Shown: positions 53,266 to 62,890, counted from the stretch's first letter. The stretch is 64,000 nt of DNA from Ravibacter sp964562455 (GCA_964562455.1 CAZLTN010000018.1:1-64000); one strand, 5' to 3'. Made by a program: numbers and translations. The notes: generated from the sequence alone by a model not told the origin.

Positions 53266-54327
53266 ATGAAAGTATTAAAGAAAATTCTCATCGCGCTGCT
53301 GATCATTATTGCGATTCCGCTGATCGTGGCGTTGTTCGTTTCGAAACACTTTAGCGCCGAAGGTACGGCTACCATCGCCAAGCCTAAACAGGAAGTATTC
53401 GACTATATTAAAAGCATAAACAACCAGCGCGATTTCGGCGTATGGTTCAAGATGGATCCCGACATCAAAACTACATCGGAAGGTACAGACGGCACGGAAG
53501 GGTATGTGTATAAATGGGAAAGCCAAAAAGTAGGGAACGGCTCGCAGACCATCACGAAGATCGTACCGGGCGACTCGATCCTTTCCAGGCTTGACTTCGG
53601 ATTCGGCGAACCGGCAGAGGGTTATTTCAAAGTGAAGGAAATAACCCCCGACGAGACTGCAGTCACCTGGGGAATCAGAGGCGAATCTCCCTACCCCTGG
53701 AACCTTATGAGCCTGTTCATGGACATGAACAAGGATTTCGAAAAAGGCACTCAGAATCTGAAGGAAATCCTAGAAGCGAGGGAAAGCCCGAAGACCGGGA
53801 AAGAAAAACTGGCAGCCTACTACGCCGAAACCTATGCCAACCTGCTAAAATCCGTCGAAGGGCTGTCTGATGCCCAGCTTAATTTCAAGCCCGGCAAAGA
53901 CCGCTGGTCGGTGGCGCAGTGCGTCGAGCATATCGCACTTACTGCGCCGGAGCTTTTCGGATACCTGAAGAAAGGGCTGGATGCACCTGAAAACCCCGCC
54001 CGGAAAGGAGAGGTTAAAATGACCGACGAGGACATCATCAAAGCCATGACCAACCGTGAGCACAAGGCGAAGGCGGCCGACAATATGCAGCCATCGAAAG
54101 CGGCCATTGACGTAAAGGCAAGACTGGAGCAGTTGAAAAAGCAAAACGACGAAATACTTGCCTATCTGGGCGGTTTTTCTGAAGAATCGCTGAGAAACCG
54201 AATTATGGATGCGCCATTCGGGGCTGTCGACGCATACCAGTTCGCTTTGTTTATACCCGGGCATACCGCACGCCATACACTCCAGGCCGAAGAGGTAAAA
54301 TCAGACCCGGGTTTTCCGAAAAACTGA
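53266..54327 (+). CDS. SRPBCC-DinB fusion protein
   Basis: The 353-residue protein has a hydrophobic N-terminus (about 3-24, membrane anchor or signal), an SRPBCC domain (about 30-165; FDYIKSINNQRDFGVWFKMDP, YFKVKEITPDETAVTWGI) and a DinB-like four-helix domain (about 180-350) with possible metal ligands in CVEHIALTAPELF and PGHTARHTLQ. DinB-fold proteins include metal-dependent thiol transferases. I have not seen this order of domains often; it may be a recent fusion of two neighbouring families. It is the last gene before the repeat element. Confidence 0.82.
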   Translation: MKVLKKILIALLIIIAIPLIVALFVSKHFSAEGTATIAKPKQEVFDYIKSINNQRDFGVWFKMDPDIKTTSEGTDGTEGYVYKWESQKVGNGSQTITKIVPGDSILSRLDFGFGEPAEGYFKVKEITPDETAVTWGIRGESPYPWNLMSLFMDMNKDFEKGTQNLKEILEARESPKTGKEKLAAYYAETYANLLKSVEGLSDAQLNFKPGKDRWSVAQCVEHIALTAPELFGYLKKGLDAPENPARKGEVKMTDEDIIKAMTNREHKAKAADNMQPSKAAIDVKARLEQLKKQNDEILAYLGGFSEESLRNRIMDAPFGAVDAYQFALFIPGHTARHTLQAEEVKSDPGFPKN

Positions 54328-54650
54328 TTCTGTTTTATATTAACCACGGAGTAGGCACGAAGGAGGCACAGAGTCGCACAGAAAAAAAAGCTGTGTACTT
54401 CTGTGCCTCCTCTGCGTTCTCCGTGCTTACCCTCTGCATTCTCCGTGCTTACCCTCTGCGTTCTCCGTGCTTATCCTCTGTGTTCTCCGTGGTTACCCTC
54501 TGCGTTCTCCGTGGTTACCCTCAATGTTCCTCCTGATTACCCCCTCTCAAAAAAAAGTATATTTTTTTCAGGACTTTCTACAAAAAGACATCTCTTATAT
54601 AAAAAAGGCAAGGTGTTTTCCGATCTTCAGCCCAAACCTGTAGCAACCTG
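54328..54650. other. 323-nt gap holding a TAACCACGGAG-type repeat element
   Basis: The gap between the DinB fusion gene and the second ECF sigma gene is mostly the repeat described at 54341-54541. From 54542 to 54650 it is AT-rich and contains a possible promoter region, but no exact TAnnTTTG. A frame through the repeat (54403-54651) is an artefact of the tandem array. Confidence 0.6.
54341..54541. repeat. Foldback plus six 22-bp tandem repeats
   Basis: An outer arm TAACCACGGAG (54341-54351) matches the inverse of CTCCGTGGTTA at 54485-54495 and 54507-54517. An inner 11-bp arm pairs GGAGGCACAGA (54362-54372) with TCTGTGCCTCC (54400-54410). From 54410 six 22-bp copies with the core CTCTGCGTTCTCCGTG run to 54541; the last copy is degenerate. 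Related CACGGAG/CTCCGTG elements are scattered in many bacterial genomes as far as I recall; here it is a long, expanded copy. Confidence 0.8.
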
Positions 54651-55256
54651 ATGCAAAGTCCGAAAACGTTAAAAACCATAAATCATCTCTCGCAAAGGCA
54701 CTTGTTGGAAGAAAACGCGCCCCAGATCTGGCTGTCATTTAAGCAGGGTAACGAAGACGCATTCAACGAGCTGATAGAGCTCTACTACCCTGCTATGCTC
54801 AACTACGGCCTGCGATTCCAGAAAGACAGGGAGCTGGTAAAAGACTGTATTCAGGACCTGTTTCTCGAACTCTGGAAAAACCGGAATTCTATCGGAGACG
54901 TCCGTATACCCAAAAGTTATCTCCTGATTTCCCTAAGACGAAAGCTCTTACGGGAAGTAGGCCGGATCCGCTGGCTGAAAGAAGCCCCGGAAATTTCAGA
55001 CGACTATGATTTTGAAGTCCAGTTTGCGATAGAAACCTACCTGATCAATACTGAAATTCAGCACGAAGACCTGAAAAAACTCAAGAAAAGCCTGGCTCAG
55101 CTCACTAAGCGCCAGCGGGAAGCGGTGTACCTGAGGTTTTATCAGGAGCTAAGCTACGAAGACATCGCCGACACGATGGGAATTAACAGGCACTCTGCCG
55201 TCAACCTGGTCTATGAAGCTATCAGATTCATTAAAAACAACTGGATCTACCCATGA
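54651..55256 (+). CDS. ECF RNA polymerase sigma factor (SusCD locus 2)
   Basis: This 201-residue sigma factor has region 2 in YYPAMLNYGLRFQKDRELVKDCIQDLFLELWKN and region 4 in LTKRQREAVYLRFYQELSYEDIADTMGINRHSAVNLVYEAIRFIK. Its stop overlaps the fecR start (ATGA), which ensures coupled translation of the sigma/anti-sigma pair. It should switch on the susCD genes downstream when the receptor signals. Confidence 0.94.
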   Translation: MQSPKTLKTINHLSQRHLLEENAPQIWLSFKQGNEDAFNELIELYYPAMLNYGLRFQKDRELVKDCIQDLFLELWKNRNSIGDVRIPKSYLLISLRRKLLREVGRIRWLKEAPEISDDYDFEVQFAIETYLINTEIQHEDLKKLKKSLAQLTKRQREAVYLRFYQELSYEDIADTMGINRHSAVNLVYEAIRFIKNNWIYP

Positions 55257-56311
55257 AAAACTATGAACAATATGCCCTGGAAGACTTTGTCCAGGACTTT
55301 TACTTTCGTCGGTGGGCGCTGGGTATGCTGGATCCTAAAGACAATTTCTGGGAAACCTGGAGCGAATCCAATCCTGAGAAAAAACTGCTGATGGAAGAAG
55401 CAGCCAGTATGGTCGTCGGACTGGCTTTCAAGCCCGAGGAAGTAGACGTATCGGAAATCAACCAGGCGATAGCCCGCATCGGCCGGCAGCTTCATAAACC
55501 CCCGTTTTTCAAGAGAAAATGGTTCTCTTATGCAGCAGCGGTACTGGTACCTGCCTTTGCTTTTATGACTTTGTGGGTTTATTTTAAAGATCATCCCGCA
55601 GAGGAAGACAATACCCTGATTGCAGGGTCGGATACCGCCTGGAACATAAACGGGAGCGGCGAGGTAGTAACGATCCCTCTTTCCGACGGCAGCACGGTAA
55701 AATTGTCTCCATCCAGTCGCCTCAGAGTGGATGAACAATTCGGGAAGATCAACCGGTTGGTATGGCTGGAAGGCGAAGCCTCTTTCGACGTGGTCAAAAA
55801 CCCTGAACAACCTTTTGTAGTACATTCTCATAATGTCTTAACTAAAGTACTGGGTACTGTTTTCCATGTGAAAGCCTATGAACATGATGAAAATGTGTCT
55901 GTCTCCGTCTCCTCGGGGAAGGTCACCGTTCAAAAAACCCGTGACGAACAGCAGGCGGACGAAGCCGTAGCCGAAATGGTGCTGACACCGAATCAGCAGG
56001 CGGTTATTTCGAGGAAGAATGATAAGATCATCAAGACGCTGGTAGAAGCTCCGGCTGTCCTGAAGCAGCCCGAACATCACCGGCACTTCACGTTCTACGA
56101 TACGCCGATCCCGGAAGTATTTGCTACGCTCGAACAGGCTTACGGCATCCCGATCGCTTACGACAGGGAAAAGCTTGCCAAATGCAACCTCACCGCGAGG
56201 CTGACTGAAGAAGACCTCTTTAACAAGCTGGATCTCATCTGCGAAACGATACAGGTAAGCTACAGGATCACAGACGGCCAGATCCTGGTCAACGGCCCCG
56301 GGTGTGATTAA
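55253..56311 (+). CDS. FecR-family anti-sigma factor (SusCD locus 2)
   Basis: This 352-residue protein has a cytoplasmic N-terminal part (1-83), one membrane span (about 84-105; WFSYAAAVLVPAFAFMTLWVYF), a FecR domain (about 125-225; VTIPLSDGSTVKLSPSSRL, VWLEGEASFDVVKNPEQPFVVHS, VLGTVFHVKAY) and a DUF4974-type tail (about 280-350; IPEVFATLEQAYGIPIAYD, LTARLTEEDLFNKLDLI). It overlaps the sigma gene by 4 nt and is followed by two hairpins before susC. Confidence 0.94.
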   Translation: MKNYEQYALEDFVQDFYFRRWALGMLDPKDNFWETWSESNPEKKLLMEEAASMVVGLAFKPEEVDVSEINQAIARIGRQLHKPPFFKRKWFSYAAAVLVPAFAFMTLWVYFKDHPAEEDNTLIAGSDTAWNINGSGEVVTIPLSDGSTVKLSPSSRLRVDEQFGKINRLVWLEGEASFDVVKNPEQPFVVHSHNVLTKVLGTVFHVKAYEHDENVSVSVSSGKVTVQKTRDEQQADEAVAEMVLTPNQQAVISRKNDKIIKTLVEAPAVLKQPEHHRHFTFYDTPIPEVFATLEQAYGIPIAYDREKLAKCNLTARLTEEDLFNKLDLICETIQVSYRITDGQILVNGPGCD

Positions 56312-56313
56312 TG

Positions 56314-56393
56314 GCAATCAGTTGTCAGAAAGCTGATAACTGATTGCTGACGGCCGATAGCAAAAATCCGGCAGCACTGCGAATGCCGCCGGA
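56314..56393 (+). promoter_or_regulatory. Two hairpins between fecR and susC (locus 2)
   Basis: The first stem pairs 56314-56328 with 56333-56347 (15 bp, one G-U, loop AAAG). The second pairs 56367-56376 with 56384-56393 (9 of 10 bp). Neither has a good T-run, so attenuation or RNA processing is more likely than complete termination. The locus-1 gap has a comparable hairpin. Confidence 0.6.
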
Positions 56394-56496
56394 ATAATTG
56401 ACGGGAAGCCGCTGCGAACGGTCTCTCCGCGAAGTTCTTGTCCAAACATCTCTGAACTATGTTAAACAAAAACCGCCTTTACGGCAATCCAAATCT

Positions 56497-59400
56497 ATGA
56501 AATACCATTTACAAAAGCATGATCTGTTGTTTAGAATCATGAGGATCAGCATCCAACAAATCAGCATGCTGCTGCTGGCCGTGAGTATTTCACAGGCCAC
56601 GGTGCTTTCAGGCCAGAATATTCTGGAACAGCAGATTTCGGTACGCGCTGAAAACGAGACTTTGAAATCTGTGCTGACGCAGATTGAAAAGAAGGCAAAC
56701 GTCCGCTTTATGTACAGTTCGAAAGTGGTAGGAGCCGATCGGAAAATCGATGTTTCGGTGTCTGCACAACCCCTCGGGAAGGTACTTCAAACCGTTTTCG
56801 AGCCGCTGGGGCTCGTGTACAGGATTAGCGGGGAGCACATTATATTGAGCCGTACCAGGGCATTTGAAAGCCTGGGCGACCAGATGGCCCCTCTGACGGC
56901 CAGGATACTGTCACCTGCTGAACGAACCATTAGCGGGACTGTGAAAGACATGGAGGGAGAACGCCTTCCGGGCGTAAGCGTATTGCTGAAAGGCACGCAC
57001 AGGGGCACCGTGACAGACCCTGACGGAAAATTTATCCTGACACTGAACGACCGCGAACTGAACGACAACGCGGTACTGGTGTTCTCGTTCGTAGGGTTCA
57101 TATCGAAAGAAATTCCCATCCAGAACAGATCACAGATAGACATCGCGCTTGAAGTGGATAACAAATCCCTGGAGGAACTTGTAGTAGTCGGTTACGGCAC
57201 ACAGAAGAAGGTAAACCTCACAGGTGCCGTCGACGCGATCAAGGCGGATGATATTGTTTCCCGTCCTGTTGGCCAGGCTTCTTCTGCGCTCCAGGGTATG
57301 GCGCCGGGAGTAACAGTGACGCAGCGCTCAGGAAAGCCGGGTGCTGACGGCGGTACCATCAGGATACGCGGTATCGGTACGCTGGGAAATTCGAACCCGC
57401 TCGTCCTGGTCGACGGCGTACCGATGAGCCTCAATAATGTGGATGTCAATGAAATAGAATCTATTTCGGTATTAAAAGATGCCGCTTCTGCCGCCATTTA
57501 CGGCTCACGGGCAGCCAACGGGGTGATCCTGGTCACGACCAAAAGAGGGAAAAGCGGGCAGTTTTCGGTTAACTATCGCAACAATGTGGGATGGCAGGAG
57601 CCTACCGCAATGATGAAAAAAGTAAGCGGGTACGACCATATGGTGATGATCAACGAAGCCAACCGCAATGTAGGACGTAACGCGCCGTTTTCGGATGATT
57701 ATCTGGAAGCCTACCGGCTGAATGCCCCTTCGGACGAATATCCTGAAACCAACTGGCACAAGGAAATGGTAAAGAAGAAGGCCTTCCAGCAAAATCATTA
57801 CATCGGCATCAATGGAGGGGGTGAGAAAATGAGTATCCTGGGCTCGGTTTCCTACATGGACCAGGACGGCATACTGGAATCCAATTTCAAGCGTCTTAAC
57901 CTGAGGCTTAATTCCGACATCAAGGTCAAAGACAATCTCCAGGTAGGGCTGGATATCGTCGCCCGCAACGACGTTCGCACCGAACAGCCTCAGCAATGGG
58001 GATGGCTGCTCCGCTACCCCCACAACATTTCGGGGAAAAATGAAAACGGCTCCTGGGGTGTGGGTTGGGACGGTCAGAATGGCTGGGCCAGCCTGAAGGA
58101 CGGAGGTTATACCAACGACAAACGGCACGAGCTGATGGCCAACCTCAAGATGAACTGGCAGCCTTTCGCGGGCTTCAATCTGAACCTGCAGGCAGCGCCC
58201 AATCTCACCTATCGCCATGATAAGAGCTTCCGGAAGCATGTGAACCTTTATTTCCCTGACGGGACAATCGTCAACCCCAGCGAGTTCAAAGCCAGTCTGA
58301 ATGAAAAGTACACCAAATCCGTTACCAACAATTACCGGGCGGTGGCCACTTATAACAAGACCATCAGCGCCCATTCATTCGGTGTGCTGGCAGGGGTAGA
58401 AGCGATCGACTTCAGGACCGAGTTCCTGTCGGGCTTCCGCGACCAGTACCCGCTCGAAAACTACGACGTGATCAATGTCGGCTCTACCGCAAACCAGAGA
58501 ACGACCGGATCGGCCGACGAATGGTCGCTGCTGTCGTATTTCGGCCGGCTGAATTACAGCTTCAACGACCGGTATCTCTTTGAAGCAAACCTCAGGGCTG
58601 ACGGCTCCTCGCGCTTTACGGGTGACAATAAATTCGGTTTCTTCCCTTCTGTATCGGCCGGATGGCGCATTTCGGAGGAATCGTTCCTCTCCGGTGTAAG
58701 GTGGATCAACGAGCTTAAAATCAGGGGTTCCTGGGGAACGCTGGGAAACCAGGAAGTGATGTTGGCTAACCAGGATATACTTTATTACCCGTTCGCTTCC
58801 GGTATTACGATGGGAGAGAATTACGTCTTCGGCCCCGACATCCCGGCGCTGGGAGCTGCGCTGATTAACGCAGGGAATCCGGGTATTACCTGGGAAAGTA
58901 CCAGGATGGTAAATGTGGGTTTCGACGCCAGTATAGGAGACTTCGAGGTAACAGCGGATTATTATGTCAAAAATACCGGTGATATTCTTCTGCGGTTGCC
59001 CGCTCCCCGCATATCCGGGTTGGTAGAGCCCATTCAGAATGCAGGGAAGGTCCGGAATACCGGTTGGGATCTCAGCCTTACCTACCGCAAAAACTTCAAT
59101 GGCCTGCAGGTAGGCGTTTCCGGGAACCTGTCGGATGTGAACAACCGCATCACCGACCTGGTCGGTACCGGCCCCTATATCTATACCCGCGAAATCGACC
59201 AGCAGGGCAAACCCTTCCGGTCGCTCTACGGCCTGCGTGCAATCGGCTATTTCCAAAACCAGGAGGAGGTAGACAATCATGCAAAGCAGTTCGGCCCGAT
59301 GAAGCCGGGAGATATCAAATATGAAGACATCAATAACGACGGCTTCATCAATGCCGAAGACCGGGTCATTATAGGCAATACGATCCCGAAATATACCTAT

Positions 59401-59856
59401 GGCCTGAATGTTACCCTCGGTTATAAGGGATTCGACTTAGGTATCTTCGGACAAGGTGTGGGGAAAGTTGACGGCTACCTCGATAATTTTGCCACGATGG
59501 CTTTCTATCTTGGCGGTACCGCTCAGGAATGGCATAAAGACCACTGGACACCCGAAAACCCCAACGCGGCCTATCCCCGTCTTACGTTCAATTATCCGAA
59601 CAATGAGCAGATTTCCTCTCAGTGGGTACGCAGCGCTGCCTATTTCCGGCTAAAAAACATGCAATTGGGCTATACTGTACCTAAGACGGTTGTACAGAAG
59701 CTCAATATCTCGAAGTTAAGGTTTTTCGGCAGCGGGCAAAATCTTTTTACGCTCCACAAATTCTACGACAGCTTCGACCCTGAGGCTCCGGTTGGACAGG
59801 GTGATTACTACCCCCAGGTAAAAGTATTCGTGTTCGGTTTGGAACTGTCATTTTAA
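56497..59856 (+). CDS. SusC/RagA-family TonB-dependent receptor with STN domain (locus 2)
   Basis: The ATG at 56497 is preferred to an upstream TTG because it begins MKYHLQKHDLLFRIMRISIQQ, the usual start of such proteins. The 1119-residue receptor has a signal region (about 1-45), an STN domain (about 46-115; ISVRAENETLKSVLTQIEKKANVRFMYSS), a CarboxypepD_reg-like domain (about 143-205), a TonB plug (about 225-350; VVGYGTQKKVNLTGAV, IRIRGIGTLGNSNPLVLVDGVPMS, VLKDAASAAIYGSRAANGVI) and a large barrel ending VKVFVFGLELSF. It works with the SusD of 59870 and the sigma/FecR pair upstream. The substrate is not shown by the locus. Confidence 0.95.
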   Translation: MKYHLQKHDLLFRIMRISIQQISMLLLAVSISQATVLSGQNILEQQISVRAENETLKSVLTQIEKKANVRFMYSSKVVGADRKIDVSVSAQPLGKVLQTVFEPLGLVYRISGEHIILSRTRAFESLGDQMAPLTARILSPAERTISGTVKDMEGERLPGVSVLLKGTHRGTVTDPDGKFILTLNDRELNDNAVLVFSFVGFISKEIPIQNRSQIDIALEVDNKSLEELVVVGYGTQKKVNLTGAVDAIKADDIVSRPVGQASSALQGMAPGVTVTQRSGKPGADGGTIRIRGIGTLGNSNPLVLVDGVPMSLNNVDVNEIESISVLKDAASAAIYGSRAANGVILVTTKRGKSGQFSVNYRNNVGWQEPTAMMKKVSGYDHMVMINEANRNVGRNAPFSDDYLEAYRLNAPSDEYPETNWHKEMVKKKAFQQNHYIGINGGGEKMSILGSVSYMDQDGILESNFKRLNLRLNSDIKVKDNLQVGLDIVARNDVRTEQPQQWGWLLRYPHNISGKNENGSWGVGWDGQNGWASLKDGGYTNDKRHELMANLKMNWQPFAGFNLNLQAAPNLTYRHDKSFRKHVNLYFPDGTIVNPSEFKASLNEKYTKSVTNNYRAVATYNKTISAHSFGVLAGVEAIDFRTEFLSGFRDQYPLENYDVINVGSTANQRTTGSADEWSLLSYFGRLNYSFNDRYLFEANLRADGSSRFTGDNKFGFFPSVSAGWRISEESFLSGVRWINELKIRGSWGTLGNQEVMLANQDILYYPFASGITMGENYVFGPDIPALGAALINAGNPGITWESTRMVNVGFDASIGDFEVTADYYVKNTGDILLRLPAPRISGLVEPIQNAGKVRNTGWDLSLTYRKNFNGLQVGVSGNLSDVNNRITDLVGTGPYIYTREIDQQGKPFRSLYGLRAIGYFQNQEEVDNHAKQFGPMKPGDIKYEDINNDGFINAEDRVIIGNTIPKYTYGLNVTLGYKGFDLGIFGQGVGKVDGYLDNFATMAFYLGGTAQEWHKDHWTPENPNAAYPRLTFNYPNNEQISSQWVRSAAYFRLKNMQLGYTVPKTVVQKLNISKLRFFGSGQNLFTLHKFYDSFDPEAPVGQGDYYPQVKVFVFGLELSF

Positions 59857-59869
59857 AAGATTGAACAAG

Positions 59870-61549
59870 ATGAAACTCAAAAGCATTATACTGATCATAA
59901 GTACTTTTTTCGCTTCGGTACTTTTTACCGCCTGCGACGATTACCTGGAGCGCTATCCGTTGGATCAGCCCTCCGACGTAACTTTCTGGAGTACTGAATC
60001 GGAATTAAAAATGGCGATCAACGCCGTCTACAAGAGCCTTCGCTTTACAGACAGGAACGTGGTTCACATGCCCTACCAGTTCCTTTTCGACTTTGCTACC
60101 GACATCAGCTGGGACCGGAACCTGAACGTATGGCAACTGATCGGCCAGGGGCAGGTCACGGCGGTAGAAGGTACGCTGATTTTTCCTGCCTGGAGTAATG
60201 CCTATGCCCAGATCGGGCATTGTAACCGGCTGCTCGCCTACATGCACCGGGCCGAAGCCGTTACCAGTCCCCAGGTATATGCCAATATAGCCGCCGAAGC
60301 CCGGTTCTTCAGAGCCTATTGGTACCACTGGCTGATCAACCTTTACGGCGACGTCCCCTTTACAACCGAGCCGCTCCAACCGACGGATGCTGCGCTTCCC
60401 CGAACAAACAAGGATGAAATCTACCGGTTTATCCTGGCAGAACTCGATGCCGCCGGCGCCGTTTTACCCCTCGAATATCCGGCCGCCGAGAGAGGACGGG
60501 CCACTCGCGGCGCAGCCCTTGCGCTGAAAGCCCGCACCGCCCTGTTTGCAGGTGACTGGGCAACCGCCGCATCTGCCGCCAAAAGCGTGATGGATCTGAA
60601 TAAATACAGTCTGTATCCCAACTACGACAAACTGTTCACCTACGACGCGCAAAACAATTCGGAAGAGATCTTTACCATACAATTCAGCCGTACGAACCAG
60701 ATGACCCATGAAACCCCCATTCATACACGGGGACGCATGGCAGGAGGCTATGTTACTAAAATACCCACCCAGGCCCTTATCGACTCGTACGAATGCATCG
60801 ACGGCCTCCGGATCGACAAATCACCACTTTATAACCCGGCAAAGCCTTTTGAAAACCGCGATCCGCGGTTCTACGCGACGATTGTATATCCGGGATCGGT
60901 ATTCCTGGGCTACCAGTTCGAGACACATCCCGACAGCCTGAACATCTGGGATTACAACCAGACGCCGGCCAGGCGGGTAAGCAACCAGGAGGTGACCAAC
61001 CCCTATGCTACTTTTTCCGGCTATATGTACCGCAAATTGGTATCGTCCGATACACGTGAATTCCGGCAGTACTCAGAACTGAATATCATGCTATACCGTT
61101 ATGCCGAGATACTGCTTACCTACGCCGAGGCAAAAATCGAGCAAGGGCAAACCGATGAGTCGGTTTACGCCGCGATCAACGCCGTACGGACGCGCGCAGG
61201 AATGCCCGCAATCGCTCCGGGTAAGTCGGCAGAAGAGCTCCGGCAGATCGTAAGGCAGGAGAGAAAAGTAGAGTTTGTCTTCGAAGGACTACGCTACTTC
61301 GACATCCGCCGCTGGAAAATCGCAGAGCACATCATGCCCGGCCCTCTCTACGGAAGGCCGCTACGGGAGTACAAAGCAAAGTATATTCCCCGGTTTGACG
61401 AGTACGGACATCCTCATTATGATGCCTATGCCAGCGAGCTGCGGATGTTCGATACCCGGTTCTTTAACCCGGCTAAAGACTATCTCTTGCCTATCCCGCA
61501 GCGGGAAAGGGATATCAACCCGAACCTGACGCAGAATCCTTTGTACTAA
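59870..61549 (+). CDS. SusD/RagB-family outer-membrane lipoprotein (locus 2)
   Basis: The ATG at 59870 gives MKLKSIILIISTFFASVLFTACDD with the lipobox Cys22; an in-frame TTG 9 nt upstream is an alternative. The 559-residue protein has canonical SusD features: CDDYLERYPLDQPSDVTFWSTE, FFRAYWYHWLINLYGDVPF, TRGAALALKARTALFAGDW, ILLTYAEAKIEQGQ, INAVRTRAGMP, LRQIVRQERKVEFVFEGLRYFDIRRW and LLPIPQRERDINPNLTQNPLY. It starts 13 nt after susC. Confidence 0.96.
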   Translation: MKLKSIILIISTFFASVLFTACDDYLERYPLDQPSDVTFWSTESELKMAINAVYKSLRFTDRNVVHMPYQFLFDFATDISWDRNLNVWQLIGQGQVTAVEGTLIFPAWSNAYAQIGHCNRLLAYMHRAEAVTSPQVYANIAAEARFFRAYWYHWLINLYGDVPFTTEPLQPTDAALPRTNKDEIYRFILAELDAAGAVLPLEYPAAERGRATRGAALALKARTALFAGDWATAASAAKSVMDLNKYSLYPNYDKLFTYDAQNNSEEIFTIQFSRTNQMTHETPIHTRGRMAGGYVTKIPTQALIDSYECIDGLRIDKSPLYNPAKPFENRDPRFYATIVYPGSVFLGYQFETHPDSLNIWDYNQTPARRVSNQEVTNPYATFSGYMYRKLVSSDTREFRQYSELNIMLYRYAEILLTYAEAKIEQGQTDESVYAAINAVRTRAGMPAIAPGKSAEELRQIVRQERKVEFVFEGLRYFDIRRWKIAEHIMPGPLYGRPLREYKAKYIPRFDEYGHPHYDAYASELRMFDTRFFNPAKDYLLPIPQRERDINPNLTQNPLY

Positions 61550-61558
61550 ACGCAGGTA

Positions 61559-62890
61559 ATGGAAGCGATGATTTTTTTCAATAAGTCCGGGCGGGGGTGT
61601 TTAAAAAACAGCTTTTTAAGTGCCCTTGTCCTTGCTATGATCGGCGCAGCCGGCATTTCAACGGGGCAAGGCCTTTTAGATCCGAATATAGTCCCCCATC
61701 CGAACATACCGGTAAAAAAGGTAATTTCGGGGCATATCATACACCGATTTCACGATACTTCTCCTGTCAGCCCTTCCGGCAGATACATAGCACTTTTCCG
61801 CATACCTTTCGAAGATCATTATCCTGTGGCGGGTGACTTTGGCGAGGTGGTGCTGGTTGACCTTACTTCAGGGAAAGAAGAAGTGATTGACAAGTCCTTC
61901 GGCTGGGAAATGCAGGTAGGCGCAAATGTGCAATGGGGCGGATCGGACGAGGAGCTTTTTTACAACCAGGTCGATACTACGAACTGGGAAGCCTTCACGA
62001 TCCAGTACAATCCGTTGAAGAGGAATAAGAGGCGAATCGACGGCTGGACATTCATGGTTTCGGCTGACGGTAAAAAGCTGGTGAGCCACAACCTGGTCAA
62101 CTCTGTTTACGCGCAGTCCGGGTATGGAGTAATTGTGCCGGAAAAATTCAGGACGAGGCATCATGGTCTCACCGAAAAAGACGGCATTTTCGTTACGGAC
62201 GTAAAGAGCGGAAAAAGCAGGATGGTAGTCAGTCTGAAAGACATGTATGAGAAAGCAAAACCAGCCGTGGGGATCCCCGATCCGGAAAACTACCAGGTTT
62301 ACGGCTTCAAAGCAATGTGGAATCCACAGGCAACGCGCATCATGACATGTATGCTTTTTTACCCCAAAGGCGGGGGAAGGCGTAAGGTCGCAGTACTAAC
62401 CTTCAGGCCCGACGGCTCAGATGTACGTACTGCCCTTACCACCGTTCAATATGCCAGAGGAGGTCACCACATGGCATGGATGCCTGACGGCGATTACCTT
62501 TCCCTCAACCTGAATGTGAACGACGACAAGCCCGACCTGGAAATCGTAACCGTAAAATATGATGGCAGCGATCTGAAAGAAGTTTTTCATCCCGGTTCGG
62601 GTCACCCGAGCTTTCATCCCAAAGGTCTGCCCCTTATCGTGACCGACTCGTACCGTCACGAGACCAGCGTTACCCGGAACGACGGGTATGTGCCTGTAAG
62701 GCTGCTCAATACAGCCACAGGAGAAGAAGTGCTCATAGCTAAAGTAAAAATCCCCGACGTATCCGACAGCTCATTCCGTCTCGACCCCCACCCTACCTGG
62801 GATCGTACCGGGAGATTCGTTATCTTTAATGGCTATGGCGACGGGAGCCGGGGGGTTTACATTGCCGATTTACAACATTTTACACAGTAA
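61559..62890 (+). CDS. Exported PD40/WD40-like beta-propeller protein
   Basis: The 443-residue product has a signal region (about 17-38) and a propeller with repeated PSGRYIALFR, SADGKKLVSHN, MPDGDYLSLNLNVNDDKPDLEIV and HPTWDRTGRFVIFNGYGDGSRGVYIAD segments, as in TolB-like or oligogalacturonide-lyase-like (PL22) propellers. A PL22-type role would need a metal site that I cannot confirm, so I keep the general name. It follows susD by 9 nt and precedes the FAD oxidoreductase gene by 47 nt, in the same operon. Confidence 0.78.
   Translation: MEAMIFFNKSGRGCLKNSFLSALVLAMIGAAGISTGQGLLDPNIVPHPNIPVKKVISGHIIHRFHDTSPVSPSGRYIALFRIPFEDHYPVAGDFGEVVLVDLTSGKEEVIDKSFGWEMQVGANVQWGGSDEELFYNQVDTTNWEAFTIQYNPLKRNKRRIDGWTFMVSADGKKLVSHNLVNSVYAQSGYGVIVPEKFRTRHHGLTEKDGIFVTDVKSGKSRMVVSLKDMYEKAKPAVGIPDPENYQVYGFKAMWNPQATRIMTCMLFYPKGGGRRKVAVLTFRPDGSDVRTALTTVQYARGGHHMAWMPDGDYLSLNLNVNDDKPDLEIVTVKYDGSDLKEVFHPGSGHPSFHPKGLPLIVTDSYRHETSVTRNDGYVPVRLLNTATGEEVLIAKVKIPDVSDSSFRLDPHPTWDRTGRFVIFNGYGDGSRGVYIADLQHFTQ

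Noticed and set aside
54410..54541. CRISPR array
   Set aside because: The 22-bp units are directly adjacent with no spacers, and no cas genes are in the window.
54403..54651. Open frame on the plus strand over the 22-bp repeats
   Set aside because: Its repetitive residues arise from the tandem repeat, it has no ribosome site, and it matches no protein pattern.
57505..59280. Two long minus-strand open frames (289 and 301 residues) inside the locus-2 susC gene
   Set aside because: They are antisense shadows of a well-supported SusC gene and have no domain pattern, start signal or neighbours of their own.
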